Positions 1 through 7,989 of a DNA stretch of 64,000 nt are shown here, piece by piece; position 1 is the first letter of the stretch, and every line of letters starts with the position of its first letter. The DNA comes from Cyanobacteria bacterium SIG26 (GTDB lineage: Bacteria > Cyanobacteriota > Vampirovibrionia > Gastranaerophilales > Gastranaerophilaceae), in contig SUTS01000013.1 in NCBI GenBank assembly GCA_015152555.1, positions 1-64,000 on the forward strand, in the 5' to 3' direction. A program made the position numbers and the translations under genes. Below the pieces are notes generated by a model. The model did not search any database. It was not told where the DNA came from and was given only the letters and a program-made list of their open reading frames with translations.

Positions 1-88
1 TTATTAAGCATTTTACCTATTCATATTTTTTCAAGAGTTTTTAAAAATATGCTAACTCTATAACTTAATATCCTCGTGTTTATTTAAT

Positions 89-115
89 GTTGCCATAATC
101 TGGCAACTTTTTTTT
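89..115 (+). terminator. Rho-independent terminator of an off-window gene
   Basis: The arms GTTGCC and GGCAAC (89-94 and 102-107) enclose a 7-nt loop and are followed by eight T. It faces the plus strand, so it most likely ends a gene lying left of the window. Nothing codes convincingly in 1-201. Confidence 0.75.
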
Positions 116-162
116 GCTTGAGAATATTGTTACTGACAACAACTTAAATAAAAATTAAAATT

Positions 163-189
163 GCGGGCGGAAATTAAATTTCCGCCCGC
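163..189 (-). terminator. Terminator downstream of the Cys-rich exported protein
   Basis: A GC-rich inverted repeat with 12-nt arms (GCGGGCGGAAAT and its complement) around a TAA loop. Read on the minus strand it is followed by a T-rich run. It lies 13 nt after the stop of the 202-492 gene. Confidence 0.75.
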
Positions 190-201
190 GTCTACTATTT
201 A

Positions 202-492
202 CTAAAATGCTCTTTGACAATTATTACACTTTGGGGCCACAACAGGTTCTTCTATGTAATAGTAATAATCTACAGGTGCTGCACAACCACAAACGTTACC
301 CCTTTTTATTTTCATGCCATGTAATTTTTGGCATTTAGTTAATTTTGGTTTTTCACAACCACAATTGTTATTACGCCCAAAATTAGTAAATGGATTCAAA
401 CTACCCAAACCATTATAAGTCCAAGCGAATGCACCTTGTGCAGGAATAGTCAAAAATGCTAGTAAAGCAGTTGAAGCAAATAATTTTTTCAT
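202..492 (-). CDS. Small cysteine-rich exported protein
   Basis: I do not recognise the family. The 96-aa product opens with a Sec-type signal peptide: MKK, a hydrophobic stretch, then an Ala-rich end near residues 18-23. The mature part is polar and holds paired cysteines (CGCE around 44-47, CGCA around 68-71, CNNC near 89-92), plus single cysteines. This suggests disulfide bonding or metal binding outside the cytoplasm. A run of tyrosines (DYYYYIEE) precedes the last CxxC. An AGGAGA ribosome binding site sits just upstream of the ATG, and a strong terminator follows. It is monocistronic. Function unknown; being an exported protein is fairly safe. Confidence 0.75.
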   Translation of the reverse strand: MKKLFASTALLAFLTIPAQGAFAWTYNGLGSLNPFTNFGRNNNCGCEKPKLTKCQKLHGMKIKRGNVCGCAAPVDYYYYIEEPVVAPKCNNCQRAF

Positions 493-624
493 ACAATAAT
501 CTCCTATAAATAATTCGGTTAAACATATCGACTACATTATTATTTTATAAGTTTTAAATAAAAAAACGATAACCATTCAGGTAAATATAATTATCCTTAA
601 GACTTAAGTAAATATAACAAAAAA

Positions 625-655
625 AAGAGGTCTTGAATTAACAAGAACCTCTTTT
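625..655 (-). terminator. Terminator of the SLH gene
   Basis: AGAGGT-type arms (about 627-635 and 642-652, with one bulge) around a short AT loop. On the minus strand they are followed by a run of T. It lies 22 nt past the stop of the SLH-domain gene. Confidence 0.7.
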
Positions 656-676
656 TCAGTTTTTTATAACTATAAA

Positions 677-1951
677 CTACTTAGCGATACTAGCGTCATC
701 TAGCAAGATAACTCTAATTTCTTCACCATTTTTAGCACTGTAGTTCAAACCTGGAGTAATTAAACCAGTAATTAAACCAAGACCAGCACCAACTGGAGTA
801 CCGATAGCAACACCAGTACCTACTTTATCAGGATCAGGGATGAATGAGAAACCTACACCAGCACCTGTACCAACTGCAGCACCACCAACAGTGTATAATG
901 CAATTTTACCAGCTGTCATCCAAGGACCTTCTTTTAATTCATAGTTTTTGTAGAATGGTTTTGCATTCATATCAACAGTTTTACCATCTGGAGTTACAAC
1001 CTTTGTAATTTGAGTGTAAACTCTAGCGTTTTTGTTAAACCATTGAGGGTCTTTAATTTCCAACACTTGTCCGTAGAATACAGAACCAGCTGGGAATAAT
1101 AAAGTACCTTCTTCAGTTACAATGTCAGCAGGGTTTGTGAATGTTACACAATCACCTGCAGCATGTAATTTTGATTTAAATTCTTCGTTGAAAGAAACTT
1201 CTAAAACATTACCTTCTTTGATGATGTTTCTTAAGTTAGTAATAACAACTTCATCACAAGGAGCTTTTTTAGTTACATTTAAGTGTTCAGTACCTAAAAC
1301 TGTTTCTTCAACATTTTTGTATTGAGATTTAACAAGGTTTAATTTTTGGCTCAATCTGTATAACAATACAGCAGCTTCAGCTCTTGTTAATTCTTCAGTT
1401 GGTCTTAATTCATTTTCATTTGGATGGTTTACATAAATGCCATAAGATAAAGTTTTAGCATAAACTGTATTAGCCCATGCCGGAACTTTGTTAGCATCAA
1501 TGTAGTTATTAACGATAGAAGTATCAATATCACCATCAATTGTAATATGGCTGATAACTGATTGAGCTTCATCTCTTAATACATGATTATCTGGTTTGAA
1601 TGTACCATCTGGGTAACCATAAACCAAACCTAACTGTTGAGATCTAGCGATAGGCGCATAGATATCAGATGATTTTGCAACATCTTTGAATTTAACTTTT
1701 GCAGTTACTTCTAGATCATCGTTGCCTAAAACTTTTAACAAAGCTTTTACGAAATCAACTCTTGAGATTTTGCATTCAGGGTAGAAGTTAGCACCTGTTA
1801 AGAACATAACTTCATCGTTAACAACGCTAGCGATTTCAGTTTGTGCCCAATAATCTTGTGCAACATCTTCAATACCTTGAAAAGCGAATGCAGGGATTGC
1901 GTTTACAGAAAGCATACCGCAAACCAATAAACTAGCTAATAATTTTTTCAT
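677..1951 (-). CDS. S-layer homology (SLH) domain protein with glycine-zipper C-terminus
   Basis: 424 aa with an N-terminal signal peptide (MKKLLASLLVCGM..., cleavage near AFAF, about residues 22-24). Three SLH-like repeats follow at roughly 25-78, 85-145 and 150-202. Each ends with the usual R-x-E/D-A/F-x-x-x-L/I pattern, for example TRAEAAVLLYRL. SLH repeats bind pyruvylated or other secondary cell-envelope polymers and anchor proteins to the envelope. The middle part (about 215-345) looks beta-rich. The end (about 350-405) is a Gly-rich hydrophobic hairpin (GGAAVGTGAGVG), a glycine zipper that could insert in a membrane. It is neither a cyanobacterial SLH-OprB porin nor a typical S-layer protein by length. 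It has its own terminator and no operon partner. Confidence 0.85.
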   Translation of the reverse strand: MKKLLASLLVCGMLSVNAIPAFAFQGIEDVAQDYWAQTEIASVVNDEVMFLTGANFYPECKISRVDFVKALLKVLGNDDLEVTAKVKFKDVAKSSDIYAPIARSQQLGLVYGYPDGTFKPDNHVLRDEAQSVISHITIDGDIDTSIVNNYIDANKVPAWANTVYAKTLSYGIYVNHPNENELRPTEELTRAEAAVLLYRLSQKLNLVKSQYKNVEETVLGTEHLNVTKKAPCDEVVITNLRNIIKEGNVLEVSFNEEFKSKLHAAGDCVTFTNPADIVTEEGTLLFPAGSVFYGQVLEIKDPQWFNKNARVYTQITKVVTPDGKTVDMNAKPFYKNYELKEGPWMTAGKIALYTVGGAAVGTGAGVGFSFIPDPDKVGTGVAIGTPVGAGLGLITGLITPGLNYSAKNGEEIRVILLDDASIAK

Positions 1952-2053
1952 TTACTCTTCCTCACTTTTCTTATAGTAAATCTTTACCGATATAATTATA
2001 ATATAACAAACACCAATTGTAAAGTAGGTTAAAAGAGTGATTCACTAATAGTT

Positions 2054-2206
2054 TTATAAGTTTTTATTTTTAATACATTCAGGATGTGCAGAGTTTGATA
2101 ATATAATCTCATAGTATTCGTTTTTATCGATGTTTACACCCATTGTTCTTACATCGCAATACTTTTTCTTTTTTTTATTTAAAAGTTTTTTATAATCTTG
2201 TCCCAT
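2054..2206 (-). CDS. Possible 50-aa ORF, unsupported start
   Basis: An open frame runs from an ATG at 2204-2206 to a TAA at 2054-2056 (50 codons). It begins MGQDYKKLL, has a Lys-rich stretch, then a more protein-like half (CDVRTMGVNIDKNEYY, with HPEC near the end). There is no Shine-Dalgarno sequence before the first ATG. An internal Met at residue 22 is an alternative start. It occupies an otherwise empty 479-nt gap between the SLH gene and rplS. It could be a small gene, a remnant of one, or chance in AT-rich DNA. Confidence 0.3.
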   Translation of the reverse strand: MGQDYKKLLNKKKKKYCDVRTMGVNIDKNEYYEIILSNSAHPECIKNKNL

Positions 2207-2340
2207 AGGGCTAAATATAACACAAAAACTTTAACAGCTAGCAACCACATTTACCTGACCTGTAATAATTAGTAACATAATCAATTACCCCCGCTTGCAA
2301 AATAAGTTTCTTTATAATAATATTACAATATTGACGTGCG

Positions 2341-2377
2341 TCGGTGTACTTTGTGTGGAAAAGTAAAACAACACCGA
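2341..2377 (+). promoter_or_regulatory. Hairpin in the rplS leader (candidate L19 autoregulatory leader)
   Basis: Outer arms TCGGTGT (2341-2347) and ACACCGA (2371-2377) pair perfectly. Inside them ACTTT (2348-2352) pairs with AAAGT (2360-2364), leaving an asymmetric bulge. The structure ends 53 nt before the rplS ATG. Ribosomal-protein leaders that bind their own product are known for L19 in other phyla, but I cannot match this one to a published consensus. Confidence 0.45.
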
Positions 2378-2430
2378 TTAAGGAATTACACAATTAAGTA
2401 ATAGATTAGAAATATAAAGGAAAGCAGAAA

Positions 2431-2787
2431 ATGAATAACCCAATCATTGATGAATTAGAAAAAGCGTATTTAGGTAAAGAATTACCTGAAATGAACGCTG
2501 GTGATACAGTAAAAGTATTCGTAAAAATTATTGAAGGTAACAAAGAAAGAATCCAAGCATTTGAAGGTACAATCATTAAAATGCACGGTTCTGGCCTTAA
2601 CAAAACTATCACAGTTAGAAAAGTATTCCAAGGCGTTGGTGTAGAACGTGTGTTCTTAATCAACTCTCCACGTATCGATAAAATCAACGTTATCAGACGT
2701 GGTGATGTTAAACGCGCTAAATTATACTACTTGAGAGAACGTTCAGGTAAAGCAACTCGTATTAAGGAAAAAATTGAAAAAAGATAA
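2431..2787 (+). CDS. rplS: 50S ribosomal protein L19
   Basis: 118 aa, the normal length for bacterial L19, a protein at the 30S-50S interface. It has the family pattern [19 protein letters not shown], then [14 protein letters not shown], and the [12 protein letters not shown] block. A GGAAAG ribosome binding site precedes the ATG. It overlaps rbgA by 14 nt, so the two are probably translationally coupled. The two products fit together: RbgA helps assemble the 50S subunit. A structured leader lies upstream (2341-2377). Confidence 0.97.
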   Translation: MNNPIIDELEKAYLGKELPEMNAGDTVKVFVKIIEGNKERIQAFEGTIIKMHGSGLNKTITVRKVFQGVGVERVFLINSPRIDKINVIRRGDVKRAKLYYLRERSGKATRIKEKIEKR

Positions 2788-3634
2788 ACTTCACATTCAC
2801 TGGTATCCAGGACATATTGCCAAAGCTGAAAAGAAGTTGAAAGAGCAACTGTCTTTAGTAGATGCCGTTATTGAAGTTCTTGATGCGAGATTACCAATCT
2901 CAAGTTGTTATACAAATATAACGAGGCTTTTAGGTCAAAAGCCTCGTTTAATATTGCTAAATAAAGCAGACTTAACACCAAAAGCAGAATTAAATAAATT
3001 TATCAAATTATTAGAAGAACAAACTGGCTTTCCTGTAATTCCAACAGATGCAAAAAATTCAAAAGATTTAAAATTTATAGTAAACAAAGCTGTAGAAATG
3101 TCTGAACCTAGAATTCAAGCAATTATGGCAAAAGGGCTATTAAGACGTCCAGCCAGAGTAATGGTCGTTGGCATGCCTAATGTCGGCAAATCAAGTATTA
3201 TTAATAAATTAACACGCTCCTCAAAAACAAAAATCGGAGCAAAAGCAGGTGTTACACGCCAACAACAATGGGTTAGAATTAACCCACAACTTGAGTTGCT
3301 AGACACCCCAGGCATCATCCCAATGAAACAAGACGACCAAGACAAAGCAAAAAAACTCGCGTTTGTTAATTCTATCTCCGAAAATGCTTATTCAAACGAA
3401 CTTGTAGCTCAAGAATTATTAGATATGCTAAACGAACAACAAGCACAAGCATTTAGACAATATTACAAACTGCCAGAAGATATGGAATTAAATATTGATA
3501 ACATTTCAATCGAAAGAAAATGGCTACTGACAGGCGGCTCAACTGACAGAGAACGGACAGCTGTTTATATTTTAAGAGATTTCAGAGAAGGCAAAATCGG
3601 CAAATTCATCCTTGATAAAATAGAAGAACAATAA
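2774..3634 (+). CDS. rbgA: Ribosome biogenesis GTPase YlqF/RbgA
   Basis: 286 aa. It is a circularly permuted GTPase: G4 (NKAD, about residue 61) comes before G1 (GMPNVGKSS, about 133-142) and G3 (DTPG, about 176). This is the RbgA/YlqF signature. The protein begins with the family motif [10 protein letters not shown] and has an all-helical C-terminal domain. In Bacillus subtilis RbgA is needed for late 50S assembly. The start is TTG at 2774, preceded by AAGGA (2764-2768) inside rplS. No ATG suits the conserved N-terminus, so the overlap with rplS looks real. rnhB begins 1 nt after the stop. Confidence 0.93.
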   Translation: MKKDKLHIHWYPGHIAKAEKKLKEQLSLVDAVIEVLDARLPISSCYTNITRLLGQKPRLILLNKADLTPKAELNKFIKLLEEQTGFPVIPTDAKNSKDLKFIVNKAVEMSEPRIQAIMAKGLLRRPARVMVVGMPNVGKSSIINKLTRSSKTKIGAKAGVTRQQQWVRINPQLELLDTPGIIPMKQDDQDKAKKLAFVNSISENAYSNELVAQELLDMLNEQQAQAFRQYYKLPEDMELNIDNISIERKWLLTGGSTDRERTAVYILRDFREGKIGKFILDKIEEQ

Positions 3635-3635
3635 A

Positions 3636-4274
3636 ATGAGTAATTTATTTGAATTTGATAAAAATCACACAGCCGTTATTGGTACAGATGAAGCAGGGCG
3701 CGGCCCCGCAGCTGGTGGAGTTTTTGCAGCTTGCGTACATTTCCCAAAAATTACAGAGGCTTTAATTAAAGATTTGACAAAGATTAACGATTCTAAAAAG
3801 CTTTCTAAAAAAGCAAGAGAAAGCCTCTATGACACAATCCTAAACAATTCAATTAACTCAATAATTTGTATCGAAGTTGAAGAAATTGAACGAATTAATA
3901 TTTTAAATGCTTCTCTAAAAGCTATGAAACTAGCCTGCGAAGAAGTTATACAAAAAGCCGAATTAAAAGATTTTATCACTTTAATTGATGGTAACAAACT
4001 TATAAAAAACTACACTTACCCACAACAATACATAATAAAAGGTGACGGAAAATCTGCATCGATAGCTGGAGCCAGTATTCTAGCTAAAGTCACACGTGAC
4101 AGATATATGGACACATTAGCCCAAGAATTCCCACAATATAAATGGGAGAAAAATGCAGGATATTTGACTGCTGAACACCTTGCTGCAATCGATAAATATG
4201 GACTTTGCAAATACCACAGACCTTCATTTTTACGCAAACATTTTGAAAAACAAAAACAACTAAGCCTATTTTAA
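3636..4274 (+). CDS. rnhB: Ribonuclease HII
   Basis: 212 aa. It removes ribonucleotides and RNA primers from DNA-RNA hybrids. The motif GTDEAGRGPAAGG near residue 16 supplies the first two catalytic acids (DE). NDSKKLS follows at about 52-58, and an Asp in TLIDGN (about 119) and another in KVTRDRYM (about 156) complete the DEDD set expected for RNase HII. The ATG follows the rbgA stop by one base. The ribosome binding site is weak, which fits coupling to rbgA. Third gene of the rplS-rbgA-rnhB operon. Confidence 0.95.
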   Translation: MSNLFEFDKNHTAVIGTDEAGRGPAAGGVFAACVHFPKITEALIKDLTKINDSKKLSKKARESLYDTILNNSINSIICIEVEEIERINILNASLKAMKLACEEVIQKAELKDFITLIDGNKLIKNYTYPQQYIIKGDGKSASIAGASILAKVTRDRYMDTLAQEFPQYKWEKNAGYLTAEHLAAIDKYGLCKYHRPSFLRKHFEKQKQLSLF

Positions 4275-4380
4275 ACAATTATAATTATTAAAATTTGTTA
4301 ACATATCATAAAAAACTCTAAAGATTTCAAGAATTATGCCGATAAATAATTTGTAATCAGAAATCTAAGGAGTATTTTTT

Positions 4381-4536
4381 ATGATAAAGAAGTTAACAAC
4401 ACCATCTAATAACAGATGCGAATGTGTTGAATTAATATTAAGAGGAGCTAAAAAGCGTCGTACATTAGCATATGCAAATGCTAACATCATCAATTCTGAC
4501 GCAGGGATCAAGGCAAACATTGCCGCGGTCAAATAG
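4381..4536 (+). CDS. 51-aa basic orphan protein
   Basis: An ATG-to-TAG frame of 51 codons with an AAGGAG ribosome binding site (4367-4372) at 8-nt spacing and a terminator 40 nt after the stop. This is a complete small transcription unit. The product begins MIKKLTTPSNNR, has one CEC pair, a basic patch (GAKKRRTLAY) and an Ala/Asn-rich tail. No signal peptide or membrane segment. I do not recognise it. Start signal and terminator make it more credible than a random ORF of this size. Confidence 0.7.
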   Translation: MIKKLTTPSNNRCECVELILRGAKKRRTLAYANANIINSDAGIKANIAAVK

Positions 4537-4574
4537 GACCTATTCAAAAACAATAAGAAGAGAGCATAAATAAA

Positions 4575-4605
4575 CGCCGGAGCAAGTGTGCACCCGGCAT
4601 TTTTA
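4575..4605 (+). terminator. Terminator of the 51-aa gene
   Basis: Arms GCCGG (4576-4580) and CCGGC (4594-4598) around a 13-nt loop, followed by ATTTTTATTT. Oriented on the plus strand after the small gene. Confidence 0.65.
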
Positions 4606-4728
4606 TTTAAACGAAACCATAACTTTACTCATTATTCAATAACTATCATTTAATATATAGCATTATACATCATATTATAGACTTATAAATCATTCGAAAA
4701 GATTACTTTATAATGTAAACTGTTTATT

Positions 4729-4959
4729 ATGAATGAAAAAGAGATAATTAATTTGTTCGCAGAAAACCTACGTGTAGAACGAGCTAGAAAAGCTTACACA
4801 CAGGAGTTTTTGGCAGAAAAAGCAAATATATCCCCCGAATACCTATCCAGACTTGAAAAAGGTAAATACAATCCGACAATATGCGTTGTTGTAAACCTTG
4901 CTATAGCACTAAATATTGGTATTGATAAACTATTACCGGTTGAAAAAATTAACTCCTAG
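4729..4959 (+). CDS. XRE-family helix-turn-helix regulator
   Basis: 76 aa, essentially a single Cro/CI-type HTH domain. The helix-turn-helix reads TQEFLAEKANISPEYLSRLEKG, followed by the usual -NPT- and a final helix (ALNIGIDKLL). It is probably a DNA-binding repressor. A TATAAT box at 4709-4714 leaves a leader of only about 8 nt, and there is no Shine-Dalgarno. Its last codons overlap the convergent prs stop (CTAG serves both strands), so it has no terminator of its own. Target unknown. Confidence 0.88.
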   Translation: MNEKEIINLFAENLRVERARKAYTQEFLAEKANISPEYLSRLEKGKYNPTICVVVNLAIALNIGIDKLLPVEKINS

Positions 4960-5975
4960 CCGACTTGCATTTCTTTTTCAAAACCAAACAATGAGCTTAC
5001 AGACTCATCATCATGAATTCTTGAAATTGCCTGTGCTAACAACGGCGCAACTGAAATTTGTTTAATATTAGACGGCATTTTACTCATATCAAGAGGTATA
5101 GTATTTGTTACAATACATTGTGTAATCGGAGCTGAACCAAGTCTTTCAATTGCAGGTCCTGAAAATACTGGGTGTGTTGCACCTACATAAATTTCTTTAG
5201 CACCTTTTGATTTTAACAATTTTGAAGCCTCACAAATAGTTCCGGCAGTATCAATAATATCATCAAACATTAAGCAAACCTTACCTTCAACTTCACCAAT
5301 AACGTTTGTTGCAATAGCTTCGTTATGTTTATCACGTCTTTTATCAATAATTGCAATTGGACAGCCTAATTTTTTAGCAAAATGACGAGTTCTGTTAGCG
5401 CCACCCATATCAGGCGAAACTGCAACCATATCATCAGGATTGATATTCAAATCTTTAATGTAATTAACAATTACATTTGTTGCAAAAATATGGTCAACTA
5501 AAATATTAAAGAAACCTTGAATTTGGCCTGTATGCAAATCCATAGCCAATACTCTGTCAGCACCTGCCGTAGTCAACAAATCTGCAACTAATTTTGCAGT
5601 AATAGCCTCACGCCCAGAAGTTTTTCTATCTTGTCTAGCATAACCATAATAAGGAATAACTGCTGTAATTGTTTTAGCACTTGCACGTTTGAACGCATCA
5701 ATTATAATTAACAATTCCATCAAATTTTCATTTACAGGATTGCAAACCGGCTGAATGATAAACACATCATCTCCACGCACACTTTCTTTTACCTGAACAT
5801 AAATTTCACCGTCAGCAAAATTTTTAACAACCATTGGTCCAACAGTAGTACCTAAATAATCAGCAATTTCTTGCGCCAATCTTGGATTTGAACGTCCTGA
5901 AAATAATTTAATGTCATGTGTCGGGTTGATTGCTCGTTCAAGTTGAGAGTATGTCATTTCTTCAATTGCAGCCAT
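4956..5975 (-). CDS. prs: Ribose-phosphate pyrophosphokinase (PRPP synthase)
   Basis: 339 aa from the chosen ATG. It makes PRPP from ribose 5-phosphate and ATP for purine, pyrimidine, NAD, His and Trp synthesis. Conserved blocks visible: FSGRSNPRLAQEIADYLG, the ATP loop region (YYGYARQDRKTSGREAITAK), and the PRPP/ribose-phosphate loop CLMFDDIIDTAGTICEA. I start at MAAIEE (ATG 5973-5975) because AAAGGAATT lies just upstream; a longer in-frame start would put that site inside the gene. A promoter-like element (6065-6094) lies 90 nt upstream. The stop is shared with the convergent XRE gene. Confidence 0.96.
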   Translation of the reverse strand: MAAIEEMTYSQLERAINPTHDIKLFSGRSNPRLAQEIADYLGTTVGPMVVKNFADGEIYVQVKESVRGDDVFIIQPVCNPVNENLMELLIIIDAFKRASAKTITAVIPYYGYARQDRKTSGREAITAKLVADLLTTAGADRVLAMDLHTGQIQGFFNILVDHIFATNVIVNYIKDLNINPDDMVAVSPDMGGANRTRHFAKKLGCPIAIIDKRRDKHNEAIATNVIGEVEGKVCLMFDDIIDTAGTICEASKLLKSKGAKEIYVGATHPVFSGPAIERLGSAPITQCIVTNTIPLDMSKMPSNIKQISVAPLLAQAISRIHDDESVSSLFGFEKEMQVG

Positions 5976-6064
5976 TTTAATTCCTTTCATTATACACACT
6001 AACAGATAGATAATATTATAAAACTTAATGCAGATTACTACAATATTTTTTTAAGTTTTGTAAT

Positions 6065-6094
6065 CATATAAAACCCCTAAAAAATAAATTTGCT
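6065..6094 (-). promoter_or_regulatory. AGCAAA-N18-TATATG promoter-like element (prs)
   Basis: On the minus strand AGCAAA (6094-6089) is followed after exactly 18 nt by TATATG (6070-6065). The same layout recurs before four orphan genes in this window. The 12-mer TTTACTAGCAAA here is identical to that upstream of the 207-aa gene at 35588-36211. Confidence 0.5.
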
Positions 6095-6095
6095 A

Positions 6096-6131
6096 GTAAA
6101 AAAGAGATGAGTTAAAAAAACTTCATCTCTT
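6096..6131 (-). terminator. Terminator of the aquaporin gene
   Basis: Arms AAGAGATGA (6102-6110) and TCATCTCTT (6123-6131) with a 12-nt loop. On the minus strand they are followed by a run of T. Confidence 0.75.
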
Positions 6132-6153
6132 TTCATTATCTTATGATTATAAA

Positions 6154-6789
6154 TTAATTGTCACTATCAACCAATTTATAAACAAGAGCAGCCGCAACAC
6201 CTGCCACAAGATTTGTAGCAATAGTAATAAGCGTAGCACCGGTACAAGCGATTTTTAAAGACATTAAACCAACCGCAACTGCAGGATTAAATGCTCCAAA
6301 ACATAAAACACCACCTACAACAAATGCACCTACAATTACAGTGCTACCAATAGCTAAACCATAATAAGAATTATTTGCAGCTTTTGAAGTTGCAGTAGTT
6401 AATACGACATAACACAATGCAAACGTAAATAAAAATTCACCTATAATAAGATGCGACAAGGCAAACGGACAACCTGCAGCTTCAACAGCACCACCTGCCA
6501 AATAAACAACCAAACCTGCGGCAGCAAAACCTGCAACAAATTGAGCAATCATATAAAGTATACAATCTTTAACTGTCAAAGCTCCACGCACAGTGGCAGC
6601 AAGAGATACCGCAGGGTTATAATGCCCTCCTGAAATATAACCACCTGCATAAACCATAACCATAAGCACAAAACCAATTGCAACCGCCGCAATTAAACCA
6701 TTACTCGGCATCAAAGCAGTTAAACCTACAGTAAATACCAAGAAAAAGGCACCAATAAACTCCACTAAACATTTTTTGAATGTTTCCAT
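6154..6789 (-). CDS. Aquaporin / MIP-family channel
   Basis: 211 aa, six membrane spans, with both half-helix motifs (GGHYNPAVSLA near residue 65 and GAFNPAVAVG near 170). Both NPA boxes are intact, so a water or small-solute channel is expected. The residue C-terminal to the second box and the overall length look closer to AqpZ-type water channels than to GlpF, but I would not fix the substrate. The start is METFKK (6787-6789) because AGGAG lies about 9 nt upstream; an earlier in-frame Met is ignored. Monocistronic with its own terminator. Confidence 0.93.
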   Translation of the reverse strand: METFKKCLVEFIGAFFLVFTVGLTALMPSNGLIAAVAIGFVLMVMVYAGGYISGGHYNPAVSLAATVRGALTVKDCILYMIAQFVAGFAAAGLVVYLAGGAVEAAGCPFALSHLIIGEFLFTFALCYVVLTTATSKAANNSYYGLAIGSTVIVGAFVVGGVLCFGAFNPAVAVGLMSLKIACTGATLITIATNLVAGVAAALVYKLVDSDN

Positions 6790-6896
6790 AAATAAATCTC
6801 CTATATTTAAACACCAAAATAAATATAACAAAATAAATCAAAGATTTCAAGATATTAATAACGATTTTTACATAGACACTTAGGCTAATATCAAAA

Positions 6897-6922
6897 TAAA
6901 AAAGGCGATTGAAAAACCGCCT
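6897..6922 (-). terminator. Terminator of the GGDEF gene
   Basis: Arms AGGCG (6903-6907) and CGCCT (6918-6922) around a 10-nt loop. On the minus strand they are followed by seven or eight T. Confidence 0.7.
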
Positions 6923-6984
6923 ATTAACCAGATTTACACTATGTAAGTGTTCAGAAAGGAATTGTTTTAAATCCCGCAGGATTA

Positions 6985-7860
6985 TTAATTTTCGCCCAAA
7001 TTAAGTTGGGAGAATTGAACAATTTTATTTTTACCACGTTTTTTAGCATTATATAATGCGTGTTCCGCGTAGCGAATGATAGTATTAGCATCTTCTTCCG
7101 CATCAGGAATACAAGGGAATGTTGCAATACCGCCTGAAATTGTAATCGGATGACGTTCTTCTTCACCAGCCGGAATAAATTCCATTTTTTCAATATCTTT
7201 TCTAAAACGTTCTGCAAATAAAAATGCATTATCTTCAGATGTATTTGGAAGAACAACAATAAATTCTTCATCACCATAACGAGTAATAATATCTTCTTTT
7301 CTGATGAGTTGTTTTAATTTATCCGCAATAGAACGTAATAACACATCGCCCCATTCATAACCATAAATATCATTTACAACTTTGAAAAAGTCTAAGTCAA
7401 ATAACAATACAGAAAGAGCATTACCATAACGTTTTGAACGAGAAATTTCTTGTTCCATACGCTCAAGCAAATATTTTCTGTTATGCAAACCTGTCAATTC
7501 ATCTGTTGTAGATAAAGTTCTTAATTTATCGCGTAATTCTCTGATTTTTAATAAAGTTTTAACACGAATAACCAATTCCTGATTATCAACAGGAGCCTTT
7601 ACATAATCAAACGCAACAGCACGAACTGTTGTACCTTTAAAAGTTTCTCCAATAAATAAAATCGGGAACTTGAATTTTGTAACCATCAAAACATCTTTAA
7701 TATCCGGTACACTTTCCACAACAATAACACCCGGATTTAAAGTTTCATAATCTTTTAAATTAGCAGAATCTTCTAAACGCACATTAACATCTTCAATAGA
7801 TGAAATCACATCAGCGATGGCAGAAGATTTTTTATCTGTGTAAATAATAATATTTTTCAT
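6985..7860 (-). CDS. GGDEF-domain protein with degenerate receiver domain
   Basis: 291 aa. Residues 1-115 look like a response-regulator fold: the hydrophobic strand pattern is kept and it ends FDYVKAPVDNQELVIRVKTLL, like the receiver K-P loop. The expected phosphoacceptor Asp is replaced (IVVES), so this is a pseudo-receiver. Residues about 125-285 form a GGDEF domain (TDELTGLHNRKYL, LFDLDFFKVVND). The signature reads RYGDEEF: the second Gly of GG[DE]EF is Asp. An RxxD inhibitory site (RKED) lies five residues upstream. It is either a c-di-GMP cyclase or a c-di-GMP sensor. The start is ATG 7858-7860, after AAAGGA. Monocistronic. Confidence 0.9.
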   Translation of the reverse strand: MKNIIIYTDKKSSAIADVISSIEDVNVRLEDSANLKDYETLNPGVIVVESVPDIKDVLMVTKFKFPILFIGETFKGTTVRAVAFDYVKAPVDNQELVIRVKTLLKIRELRDKLRTLSTTDELTGLHNRKYLLERMEQEISRSKRYGNALSVLLFDLDFFKVVNDIYGYEWGDVLLRSIADKLKQLIRKEDIITRYGDEEFIVVLPNTSEDNAFLFAERFRKDIEKMEFIPAGEEERHPITISGGIATFPCIPDAEEDANTIIRYAEHALYNAKKRGKNKIVQFSQLNLGEN

Positions 7861-7989
7861 ACCTAATCCTTTCACTAACAAATTAACATATTGTTTAAAA
7901 TCTAGCAAAATTGTAACGTTTTTTAATAATTCACAATTTACGCGAAAAAATTTAAGCAAATAATAAATAAATTATTATATTCAACACAT

